Source: Bradyrhizobium canariense (GTDB lineage Bacteria; Pseudomonadota; Alphaproteobacteria; Rhizobiales; Xanthobacteraceae). Taken from it: 64,000 bases of DNA. How positions within the stretch are numbered: position 1 is the first letter of the stretch; each line of letters opens with the position of its first letter. Where the stretch lies: NCBI RefSeq assembly GCF_900105125.1, contig NZ_LT629750.1:1178001-1242000 (forward strand), given 5' to 3'. The notes below the pieces were generated by a model. It saw nothing but the letters and a program-made list of their open reading frames with translations, was not told the origin of the DNA and did not search any database. Positions 1 through 7,239 of this stretch are shown here, in pieces. A program made the position numbers and the translations under genes.

Positions 1-266
1 GCCCGCATGATCAGCGAGCCCAACCGGCGCATTTCGGCGTGCAGCAGTCCGACCGCATTGTTGGCGGCGTCGTCGGAGCGAAACGAATTGGAGCAGACGA
101 GCTCCGCGAGCCCATCGGTGCGATGGGCTTCGGTCATTCGTTCGGGGCGCATCTCGTGCAGCACAACGCGGACGCCGGTCTCGGCAACCTGCCAGGCAGC
201 TTCCGAGCCGGCGAGGCCCGCGCCGATGATGTGCACGGGTTCAGTAGAGGATTTGATGCCAGTCAT
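1..266 (-). CDS. trmFO: TrmFO, N-terminal part (runs off the window)
   Basis: This is the 5' end of the gene for the FAD- and folate-dependent tRNA (uracil-54-C5) methyltransferase, which makes ribothymidine in the T-loop of tRNA. About 88 residues are visible. They include the dinucleotide-binding loop [13 protein letters not shown] near residue 14, then [20 protein letters not shown] and CSNSFRSD, which are characteristic of TrmFO and its GidA-like relatives. The start at the ATG read from 266 fits the family's short lead before the FAD loop. The rest of the gene lies left of the window. Confidence 0.93.
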   Translation of the reverse strand, partial: MTGIKSSTEPVHIIGAGLAGSEAAWQVAETGVRVVLHEMRPERMTEAHRTDGLAELVCSNSFRSDDAANNAVGLLHAEMRRLGSLIMR

Positions 267-374
267 CGCGCAGGGTTAGCGCTTTTTTAGCCGCAGTGGA
301 ATGCGCGAACGCTGGATACGACAACGCCCGCAGCAAGGCGGGCGTTATCCGTATCTCAGTCGGCCAAAAACGGA

Positions 375-527
375 TCAGCCGTTATAGGTCCCGGCTGCAA
401 CGCGCGGAATATCCGAGCGATCCAAGCCGATGTCAGCCAGTTCGCGATCGCTAAGCTGGGCCAGTTCGCTAACATTGCGCTGATATTCCCGGAACGCCTG
501 GATCATGCGGATGAGCGAGAGCAACAT
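375..527 (-). CDS. DUF1127 small protein
   Basis: A 50-residue protein of the DUF1127 (YjiS-like) family. The central segment ELAQLSDRELADIGLDRSDI, with an Arg-rich amphipathic helix before it, is the family signature. A strong ribosome binding site (aaggag) lies 7 bases before the ATG. Members of this family in alphaproteobacteria bind RNA or tune phosphate and carbon metabolism, but nothing here identifies the role of this copy. It is monocistronic, with a long AT-rich region upstream. Confidence 0.85.
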   Translation of the reverse strand: MLLSLIRMIQAFREYQRNVSELAQLSDRELADIGLDRSDIPRVAAGTYNG

Positions 528-1561
528 GGGTATTCTCCTTCGTCTATACGATTCAGCGCTTGGAGGAACGCCTCATCGTTGAAATGAATATAGATCAGAA
601 TATCGCACTGCGGGAGTTCAAATGCTGCGGTGCAGCTAAGCCGAAAACGCATGGCAACGGTAAGAAGTGATTAACCCCTGGAAATAGCTGAGCCAGTCAA
701 TGATCGCCGGAAACGTCCCGACCATCAAATCTCAGAAAAAGCTTCATGAAATCACTGGATTGTCGCCGCAATGACACACCGATCCATGACAGCCCAAATG
801 GGGATTTTATGTGTCTAGATCAAGGGTTCTCGGCGTTTCCGAGCTACGCTTTAGGGTAACAAAAACCTAATTCCTCATGCGCTGGCCGCATAAGGTTATA
901 AAATGAATTTAAAATCAACACTTTGATTTAAAGTTCGGTCCGTACTTCGCTAGGCCCATCGCTCCGATTCCGAGCCTCAGCACACCCAAGCTCCTCAAGG
1001 ACCGATTCGCCGGACGGGGACAAGCCTGTCGCTCTATTCCCTCGGTGTGACGGCGCTGATTCGGACCACAGATCGCCATAGGCGGCTCTGGCACACCCAG
1101 CCTATGGCCAGGGAGCGCGGATCGGCAGGCAGACCCTAGGTTGCAAGGGGCAAAATCCGCTCGCGGTTCGTCGAGTCGAGAGGCGGAAGGGAAGCAGCTC
1201 GATCGTCGGGGTCGCCTGAGTGGCGCGGCGGCGCTCGAATCGCACCGGTGCAACGTCTGGGTGAGTAGATACCTTCACCTTCCGAAGGTCGCGCGCCTCG
1301 ATCGTGACGGAGAATTTTCAGCGAATGAAGAGTGCCTCTCCGGCTCGCCAAAGCCGTCGTGATGGCAGCCCAGCAGTGCAACCAAATTAGTTACGAAGCC
1401 GTAATGAAAATGCGTCGCTGTGCATGACGCTCTGCGCTGCGCGATGATCACAATTTGCTCGCGCAAAATTCATTCCGAAAGTTTCCCGCAATCGGCGATC
1501 AGTTATTTTACAGATTCCGGCAATGGCGTTGGATCTGTTCTAGACAGAACTGGAAAGTAAC
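528..1561. other. 1 kb stretch without a convincing gene
   Basis: Several overlapping open frames of 60-112 codons exist on both strands between about 915 and 1466. None has a good ribosome binding site or protein-like composition, and they contradict one another. The part next to the DUF1127 gene (528-900) is clearly AT-richer than the surroundings and probably holds its promoter. I see nothing else I can name. Confidence 0.5.
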
Positions 1562-1819
1562 ATGGTCAATAAGTTACTCGGAGCGGCCGCAATGGCCGCC
1601 GTTATGTACGTTGTTCCCGCATCTGCCGCACATCTAGGTGGCTGCAGTGGCGAAAACTTGGCGAAGACTGAATCGTCTGTCGAAACCATGGCTGACGGTG
1701 ACAGCAAGTGGGCGGCGGAAAAGGAAGTCGCGGCGGCACAGACCGCGCTGCTTGACAACAAATGGGGTGTCTGCGCCGTGCACCTGAACAAGGCGCTGCA
1801 GGCGACCGCGGCGAAGTAA
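1562..1819 (+). CDS. Small exported protein of unknown function
   Basis: 85 residues. An N-terminal signal peptide of about 22 residues ends at the likely cleavage site VPASA-AHL. The mature part has two cysteines, one just after the cleavage site (GGCSGENL) and one near the C-terminus (WGVCAVHLNKAL), which may form a disulphide. The helical middle is rich in Ala, Lys and Glu. I do not recognise a family. Similar small periplasmic proteins are common in bradyrhizobia. It converges on the lytic transglycosylase gene. Confidence 0.7.
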   Translation: MVNKLLGAAAMAAVMYVVPASAAHLGGCSGENLAKTESSVETMADGDSKWAAEKEVAAAQTALLDNKWGVCAVHLNKALQATAAK

Positions 1820-1891
1820 TCCGAATATCCGGGGCAGGGGGCCGGTTGCGTCGCGATCGGCCCTAGGCCTGTGACGAGAACCGAAAAGATC

Positions 1892-2719
1892 CTAAGGCGC
1901 GTGCGAGAGCTGGGTTGCAAAAGACGCAATCGTTTTCGCGTAGACTTCGCTTTTGTTCCATTGCTGGATCACGTTGAAGTTCGGGGTGCCGGGCTCCCAG
2001 CCTTTGCCGCGTTGCCAGCCATAAGAGGCCAGGTAATTTGCCGTCGATGCCAGCACGTCGGGAGCGCTGTGCAGAAGGTCGCGGCGGCCATTGCCGTCGA
2101 AATCGACCGCGAATTTGAAGTAGGACGACGGCATGAACTGGGTCTGGCCGATTTCGCCCGCCCACGCGCCATGCATTTCCGAAGCCGCAAGATCGCCACG
2201 CTCGATGATGCGCAGCGCGTCCAGCAACTGGGCGCGGAATTCGTCTGAACGCCGGCAATCGTAAGCCAGCGTTGCCAGCGAACGGATGGTGGGAAACTTC
2301 CCGATATTGACGCCGAAGTCGGTTTCCAGCCCCCAGATCGCGACCAGCACTTCGCCCGGCACGCCATAGGCCTCTTCGATTCGGCCCAGCACCGAACCGT
2401 ACTGCTTCATCATGTTGCTGCCGCGCGTCAGCCGGGGCGGGATCATGCGGCCGGAAAATTCCTCAAAGCTTTGATTGAAGACCGCCTGCGAATGATCGCG
2501 GGCAATCACCGCCTTATCCAGCGTCACGCCGTTCAAGCCAGAGGTGATCGCCGCCTGCGAAATGCCCTTGGCGGCAGCATCATTTTTGAAGTCGGCCAGC
2601 CATGCGTCAAAGCTGCCGCTGCCGCAGGACGCCGCAATCGCTGGTGCGGCAGATGTCATCAGCACGGCGCTTATCGCCAATGCTCCAAAAAGAAACCGGG
2701 GGGTCGGCAGGGGGCGCAC
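1892..2719 (-). CDS. Lytic murein transglycosylase, MltB/SLT_2 type
   Basis: About 275 residues. It cleaves the glycan strands of peptidoglycan to 1,6-anhydromuramyl products in the periplasm. An export signal (FLFGALAISAVLMTSAAPAIA) is followed by the MltB-type catalytic domain: FEEFSGRMIPPRLTRG, the catalytic Glu in AIWGLETDFG, and the goose-lysozyme-like segments GEIGQTQFMPSSYFKFAVDFDG and DVLASTANYLASYGW. No C-terminal peptidoglycan-binding domain is present, so this is the short form. The start is uncertain. I prefer the GTG at 2719 because it puts the signal peptide at the N-terminus; a TTG at 2785 in the same frame would add 22 residues. Confidence 0.9.
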   Translation of the reverse strand: MRPLPTPRFLFGALAISAVLMTSAAPAIAASCGSGSFDAWLADFKNDAAAKGISQAAITSGLNGVTLDKAVIARDHSQAVFNQSFEEFSGRMIPPRLTRGSNMMKQYGSVLGRIEEAYGVPGEVLVAIWGLETDFGVNIGKFPTIRSLATLAYDCRRSDEFRAQLLDALRIIERGDLAASEMHGAWAGEIGQTQFMPSSYFKFAVDFDGNGRRDLLHSAPDVLASTANYLASYGWQRGKGWEPGTPNFNVIQQWNKSEVYAKTIASFATQLSHAP

Positions 2720-2922
2720 GGAGATCGCTTCACTGTTGAAGAATGACGGCTGGAGCCGCGAAATGTCGGCGGCAACCGCGGCCAAAACAAGGCTACCTCA
2801 TGCCGCTGCAACGAGCAACGCGGAGAAGCAATCCGTGCGCTGGATTGCTTCTCCGCTTTGTCATCGGACCGTGATCAGCCTGTCATCGGGCCCGGCGTGC
2901 GGCCTCGACAACTGGCTTCCGG

Positions 2923-3837
2923 CTATAGGTCGTCCTTCCGGCGCCAGGAAAACAAGGCAGCCGGGAAGTCTGCCGCAAAGCGACGCTCAAGCCGCGGGCG
3001 GGCGGGAATCGGTCGCGGATTGGGATCCGGAGCGACCACTGCGCGATAAAGGTGCCAGGTGGCGTGACCGAGCAGCGGAATGACGACGGCAAGGCCCAGG
3101 AAGAACGGCAGCGATCCTGCGACCAGCAGCACCGCGACGATCAATCCCCATGCCGCCATCGGCACCGGATTTTTTGCAACGGCCCGAAGCGAGGTCACCA
3201 TGGCTTCTCCCGCCCCGGCGTGACGATCGAGCATCAGGGGGAAAGCCACCACGCTGATGCATAGCGCGACGATCGCGAACAGGAAGCCGACGCCGCAGCC
3301 TACGATGATCAGCCACCATCCCTGCGACGTCGTCAGTACACGTCGTGCAAAGTCGGGAATTTCCGCCGCAGATTCGTAACCAAATGCGGCGGTATAAATC
3401 GCCTGCGCGGTCGCTACCCAGGTCACGAACAGCGCCAGCAACAGCACACCAAGTCCGAGCATGGCGCCGAACGAAGGCGAGCGCAGCACGTCGATGGCGT
3501 CCCATGCCGACGCCTGCTCGCCGCTCTCGCGGCGGCGGCTGAGTTCGTAGAGACCGAGCGCTGCGAACGGACCGATCAGGGCAAAGCCTGCCGCGAGCGG
3601 AAACAAGAGCGGCAGTACGGAATAGCCGAGCACGGTGCGCGCCAGCACCAGGCCAAGTATCGGATAGATGACGCAGAGGATGATGGCGTGGCTTGGAACT
3701 GCCTTGAAGTCTTCCCAGCCTAGCTGCAGCGCCCTGTGCAGGTCGGACAAGCCGATGCGTCGGATGATCGGGCCGGCCGCGACATCAGGCGCGGCCGGCC
3801 CGAGTGGTGTGACATTGCTTGGGTATGATGTGGCCAT
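2923..3837 (-). CDS. DUF2189 integral membrane protein
   Basis: 304 residues with about six hydrophobic segments. The first is AIILCVIYPILGLVLARTVL; others lie in the LLFPLAAGFALIGPFAALGLYELSRRRE region and the two late pairs ending LPFFLGLAVVIPLLGHATWHLYRAVV. The phrases GWEDFKAVPSHA and LIGPFAALGLYELSRRRE and the closing GHATWHLYRAV are typical of DUF2189, an inner-membrane family without an assigned biochemical function. A good ribosome binding site (aaggga) precedes the ATG. The C-terminal tail is Arg-rich and cytoplasmic. Confidence 0.85.
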   Translation of the reverse strand: MATSYPSNVTPLGPAAPDVAAGPIIRRIGLSDLHRALQLGWEDFKAVPSHAIILCVIYPILGLVLARTVLGYSVLPLLFPLAAGFALIGPFAALGLYELSRRRESGEQASAWDAIDVLRSPSFGAMLGLGVLLLALFVTWVATAQAIYTAAFGYESAAEIPDFARRVLTTSQGWWLIIVGCGVGFLFAIVALCISVVAFPLMLDRHAGAGEAMVTSLRAVAKNPVPMAAWGLIVAVLLVAGSLPFFLGLAVVIPLLGHATWHLYRAVVAPDPNPRPIPARPRLERRFAADFPAALFSWRRKDDL

Positions 3838-4214
3838 GTCGTTGTCTCCCTTGCGGCAGCGGCCGGATTCTTACGCCAAACGAAGGCGCAGGCAGGCCGT
3901 CTGCGGAAACGATCACGATCAAGCCAGACGCGAAAACAAGGATACCAAACCGGCCATGTCGCGAACTGAACCTCCAACGTACTCTCCAATCACGGCCGCC
4001 GTCACTCACGCTTCGGTGTTGTCGCAGTGCAAACGCGCCTGTCATTCCCCAGTCATTTCGCATCCGTTAAGATCGTTCCGGTGTCTCAGTGCCGCATTGG
4101 CAACCAAATTCGAGGCGATTAAGCTTCATAGCGATCGGGTCGACACGCCCGTGCGCCAAGAGAGCCGTTCGGATCCTCACACGATCTTTGTCTTCATTGC
4201 ATTGGGAGCAAACG

Positions 4215-4646
4215 ATGAGCATTTTCGGAAAAATCATGGGCGCGATCTTCGGCTCCAAAGCCAGCGCCACGCCCGCAAGCGGCGGAGCTGCGGCGCCGGG
4301 CGGCAGCGCTCCCGCGAGCGGCGGCGCGCCTGCGAGCACCGGAGCGGCCGCCGGCTCGTCGTCCTCTGCGCCGGCAGCGCCCGCTCAAAGCGTCGATGTC
4401 GCGGCCATCGTGGACAAGGCAGCCGCAGCCAAGGGCGAAAAGCTGGCATGGCGCACCTCGATCGTCGACCTGATGAAGGCGCTCGACATCGATTCCAGCC
4501 TCGGTGCGCGCAAGGAGCTCGCGAAGGAACTCGGCTACACCGGCGATACCAATGATTCCGCGACCATGAACATCTGGCTGCACAAGCAGGTGATGGCCAA
4601 GCTGGCCGCCAATGGCGGCAAGCTGCCGCCGGAAATCAAGCACTGA
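4215..4646 (+). CDS. DUF3597 domain protein
   Basis: 143 residues. The N-terminus MSIFGKIMGAIFGSKA is followed by a low-complexity Ala/Gly/Ser/Pro linker (about residues 17-60) and a C-terminal helical domain (VDVAAIVDKAAA, WRTSIVDLMKALDID, LGARKELAKELGYTG, NIWLHKQVMAKLAANGGKLP). That arrangement is the DUF3597 signature. An open frame extends upstream to 4089, but the family N-terminus and the gggagca ribosome binding site place the start at 4215. The solution structure of a family member is known, but the function is not. An intrinsic terminator follows immediately. Confidence 0.88.
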   Translation: MSIFGKIMGAIFGSKASATPASGGAAAPGGSAPASGGAPASTGAAAGSSSSAPAAPAQSVDVAAIVDKAAAAKGEKLAWRTSIVDLMKALDIDSSLGARKELAKELGYTGDTNDSATMNIWLHKQVMAKLAANGGKLPPEIKH

Positions 4647-4665
4647 TCCTGCGCCGCAAGCGAGA

Positions 4666-4693
4666 AAAGGCCCGCACGATCGCGGGCCTTTTT
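4666..4693 (+). terminator. Intrinsic terminator of the DUF3597 gene
   Basis: A GC-rich hairpin (ggcccgc, loop acgat, gcgggcc) is followed by a run of six T. It starts about 20 bases after the stop codon. Confidence 0.85.
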
Positions 4694-4711
4694 TGTGGAC
4701 TTCGATCCAGC

Positions 4712-4754
4712 GCGTTTTCGAGCCAAGTGGGTGCCGGCTGGCGTCAAGAAAGGC
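4712..4754. repeat. Intergenic gcgttttcgagcc-type repeat, degenerate copy
   Basis: The segment gcgttttcgagccaagtg, followed by ggtgccgg and gcgtcaagaa, closely resembles the copy inside the acyl-CoA synthetase gene at 8872-8915. The canonical unit begins gcgttttc and ends gaaaacgc, giving terminal inverted arms. The right arm here has decayed. A more distant relative lies near 26360-26416. Confidence 0.65.
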
Positions 4755-4835
4755 TCTAGCCTATCGTCGTCTTGCCGGTCGGGGGCGCGCCGGTCTAGAT
4801 AGCGGCCGAACGTAAAAGCCGACAGGAAGCAGCCT

Positions 4836-5627
4836 ATGGATACGATCGATCGCAGGACCATTCTCGCAACCGGCGCGCTGGCGCTGGCCGGCACCGCCGT
4901 ACAAAGCGGCCGTGCCGAGGCGCAGGCCGGCCCAAAACCGATCTTTACCGTGCGGTCAACGACGATCCCGATCGCCGGCGAGAGCGATGTGTTTCCGGTC
5001 CGCCGCATCTATTGCATCGGACGCAACTACGCCGCGCACGCGCTGGAGCGCGGCTCCGATCCGACCCGCGAGCCGCCGTTCTTCTTCCAGAAGCCGACCG
5101 ACGCGATCCAGAACGTCGCGATCGGCGCCGTCGCCGACCATCCCTATCCCTCGCTCACCAAGAACTATCACCATGAAGTCGAACTGGTGGCGGCGCTGAA
5201 ATCAGGCGGCACCAATATTGCGCCGGAACAGGCGCTCGATCACGTCTATGGCTATGCGCTTGGGCTCGATATGACGCGGCGCGACCTGCAGAACGGCATG
5301 GCGGCCGAAAAGAAGCCATGGGAAATCGGAAAGAGTTTTGATCATGCCGCCGTGCTCGGCCCGATTCATCCCGTGACCAAAACCGGGCACTTCACCAAGG
5401 GTGCGATCTCGCTGGCCGTGAACGGCAAGGTGCGGCAGGATTCCAACCTCGACAAGATGATCTGGAGCGTCGCCGAACAGATCTCAAAACTGTCCGAGGC
5501 GTTTGAATTGAAGGCCGGCGACATCATCTATTCCGGCACGCCGGAGAATGTCGGCCCGGTGGTGAAGGGCGACGTGTTGCTCGCCAAGCTCGAAGGCCTG
5601 CCGGACATGTCGATCCGGATCGTGTGA
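4836..5627 (+). CDS. Fumarylacetoacetate-hydrolase-fold protein with a Tat-like signal
   Basis: 263 residues. The core belongs to the FAH superfamily (hydrolases, decarboxylases and isomerases of acylpyruvates and ring-cleavage products). It shows the family elements IYCIGRNYAAHALERG, PPFFFQKPTDAI, NYHHEVELVAAL with the metal-binding Glu pair, YALGLDMTRRDLQ, and the late IYSGTPENVGPVVKGD. The N-terminus is unusual: DRRTILATGALALAGTAVQ followed by AEAQA reads as a twin-arginine signal peptide, although most relatives are cytosolic. The substrate cannot be told from sequence. It stands alone, between a terminator and convergent GNAT genes. Confidence 0.85.
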   Translation: MDTIDRRTILATGALALAGTAVQSGRAEAQAGPKPIFTVRSTTIPIAGESDVFPVRRIYCIGRNYAAHALERGSDPTREPPFFFQKPTDAIQNVAIGAVADHPYPSLTKNYHHEVELVAALKSGGTNIAPEQALDHVYGYALGLDMTRRDLQNGMAAEKKPWEIGKSFDHAAVLGPIHPVTKTGHFTKGAISLAVNGKVRQDSNLDKMIWSVAEQISKLSEAFELKAGDIIYSGTPENVGPVVKGDVLLAKLEGLPDMSIRIV

Positions 5628-5700
5628 GGTCGTTAGAAGTCACCAGAGCGTCGCCAAACTCCGCAATCGTCGCCGCGAAGGCGGGGACGATGCCAAGGAT

Positions 5701-5973
5701 TTAGGCCACCAGATCGGCAAATTCCGGATGCTTCTGCAGATAGTCGACGACAAACCCGCAGCCGGCGACGACTTTTAGTCCGTCGGCGCGGATCATTTCC
5801 AGCGCGCCTTGCACCAGCTTCGACGCGATGCCGCGGCCACGCAACGCGGGCGGCGTCTCGGTGTGCGTGATGATGACGCTGCCCGGCGCGAGACGATAAT
5901 TCGCGAACGCGACCGCGCCTTCGACATCGAGCTCAAATCGGTGCTGGGATTTATTGTCGCGGACCTGATTCAT
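5701..5973 (-). CDS. Small GNAT-type N-acetyltransferase (YjdJ/COG2388-like), copy 2
   Basis: 90 residues. A short GNAT-fold protein of the YjdJ-like type. It has FELDVEGAVAFANYRL and VIITHTETPPALRGRGIASKLVQGAL, the latter containing the acetyl-CoA-binding RGRGIASKL loop, and ends CGFVVDYLQKHPEF. The substrate is unknown. It begins 7 bases after the stop of its paralogue at 5981-6253, so the pair is one transcription unit and reads as an old tandem duplication. Confidence 0.85.
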   Translation of the reverse strand: MNQVRDNKSQHRFELDVEGAVAFANYRLAPGSVIITHTETPPALRGRGIASKLVQGALEMIRADGLKVVAGCGFVVDYLQKHPEFADLVA

Positions 5974-5980
5974 ACCAAAC

Positions 5981-6253
5981 TCATTTCAGCAAATCCTGAT
6001 AGGCGGGATTCTTGTCGATGAAGGCCTTCACGAACGGGCACTGTGCGATTACCTTTAAGCCGTCGCTGCGAACTTGGTCGAGCGCGGCCTTGATCAGTTT
6101 CGATCCGATACCCTTGCCGCCGAGTTCGGGCGGCACTTCGGTATGGACAAACGTGATGACGCCGTCGGCGATCTTGTAATAGCTCGCGGCAATGTGGCCA
6201 TCGACCGCGAGTTCGAAGCGATGCTGCGTGGTGTTGTCAGTAACTTCGCTCAT
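5981..6253 (-). CDS. Small GNAT-type N-acetyltransferase (YjdJ/COG2388-like), copy 1
   Basis: 90 residues, the same length as its downstream paralogue and about half identical to it by eye. Key parts are FELAVDGHIAASYYKIADG, FVHTEVPPELGGKGIGSKLIKAAL with the acetyl-CoA loop GGKGIGSKL, and CPFVKAFIDKNPAYQDLL. It is the first gene of the pair. The ribosome binding site is weak (cgga). Confidence 0.85.
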   Translation of the reverse strand: MSEVTDNTTQHRFELAVDGHIAASYYKIADGVITFVHTEVPPELGGKGIGSKLIKAALDQVRSDGLKVIAQCPFVKAFIDKNPAYQDLLK

Positions 6254-6281
6254 TCTATCCGTTTCTATCAGCCGGCCTGGA

Positions 6282-6806
6282 TCAGGTTTTCAGGGACTCA
6301 GCGAGCATATCGCGGACCGACCATGGCTCGCCATCGCCAAAACCCTTGATATCATCGATCTTCCATTTATCGCCATCCCGCACGAAATCATAGCGCACCA
6401 CCGTCTGGCCGACCGGTTTTGAGCGGGGGCGGCTGCCGGTGATGGTGACGGCGATCACGGCCTTGTCGGCCTCGAGTTTTTCCGTGGCCACCTTGAACGA
6501 CTTCACGTCAGGCTCTTGCGAATTAGTGACGGGATCGAAGTCGATTGGCCCCACATCGCCCTTGGGCGTGTGGGCATCGGCCTTGGCCCATAACTCGATC
6601 AGCGATTTCGACAGATATCTGGCCTTCGCCGCTTTATTCTCGATCACGAACGCGCCGCCGCCATCGCCCTTGCCCTTTGCCGCGCGGGCGTAGATGGCGG
6701 TGACGATGGCAACGGGATCGTTCGGGGCAGGGGGTTTGGCGCAGGCGGGTTGAACCGCGGCGGCGGCAAACAGGCCGGTCAAGACAAGCGCTCGGCGGGT
6801 GATCAT
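6282..6806 (-). CDS. Exported DUF3828-like protein
   Basis: 174 residues. The signal peptide (MITRRALVLTGLFAAAAVQPACA) is cut before KPPAPND. The mature domain reads like DUF3828: VAIVTAIYARAAKG, YLSKSLIELWAKAD, then a beta-rich part (EADKAVIAVTITGSRPRSKP, TVVRYDFVRDGDKWKIDDIKG). The open frame continues upstream to 7547, but the signal peptide fixes the start at 6806. Function is unknown; the fold resembles the NTF2-like and lumazine-binding families. It follows the GNAT pair on the same strand but is upstream of it in transcription. Confidence 0.75.
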   Translation of the reverse strand: MITRRALVLTGLFAAAAVQPACAKPPAPNDPVAIVTAIYARAAKGKGDGGGAFVIENKAAKARYLSKSLIELWAKADAHTPKGDVGPIDFDPVTNSQEPDVKSFKVATEKLEADKAVIAVTITGSRPRSKPVGQTVVRYDFVRDGDKWKIDDIKGFGDGEPWSVRDMLAESLKT

Positions 6807-6992
6807 GGATGTCCTCGGATGAGTGGTGTTGGTGCTGATGGACTGGAGCAGGATGGCGGTACGGTATCGGATGGAAGATGATCGGCCGGGAGCCATTAAC
6901 AAGCGGCCGTGAATCTGGTTGAGTTTGGTCGTATAGGCGAGGCTGGCGCAGATAAGCCCGCCGGTTTGTATCGATTTGGGAGGATTGGGTTC

Positions 6993-7193
6993 ATGAAGCT
7001 CATCGTCAGCTTGCTCGGCATCGTGCTGCTGGTTATCGCGGCCGTTTACTTCCTGATGCCGGCCGACCAGCTGCCCAGCTTTTTCCCGGGTCACGAGGCT
7101 GGTGTTGCGCATGTACACACCAAGCACGGCATTGTCGCAGGCGTAGCGGGCGTGGTGCTGCTGGCGGCCGGCGTGTTCATGGGGCGAAGGTGA
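6993..7193 (+). CDS. Small membrane protein, two transmembrane segments
   Basis: 66 residues. It starts at the ATG at 6993, behind a clear ggagg ribosome binding site. Two hydrophobic helices (about residues 2-21, LIVSLLGIVLLVIAAVYFL, and 46-62, IVAGVAGVVLLAAGVFM) flank a periplasmic or cytoplasmic loop, MPADQLPSFFPGHEAGVAHV, containing several His. Similar small membrane proteins of unknown function are common in the group. It sits 46 bases before the acyl-CoA synthetase gene and may share its transcript. Confidence 0.75.
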   Translation: MKLIVSLLGIVLLVIAAVYFLMPADQLPSFFPGHEAGVAHVHTKHGIVAGVAGVVLLAAGVFMGRR

Positions 7194-7239
7194 GGGGCGC
7201 GCTGAGCGGCATGGCGAACCCGTATTTGGAGGGTGCGAG

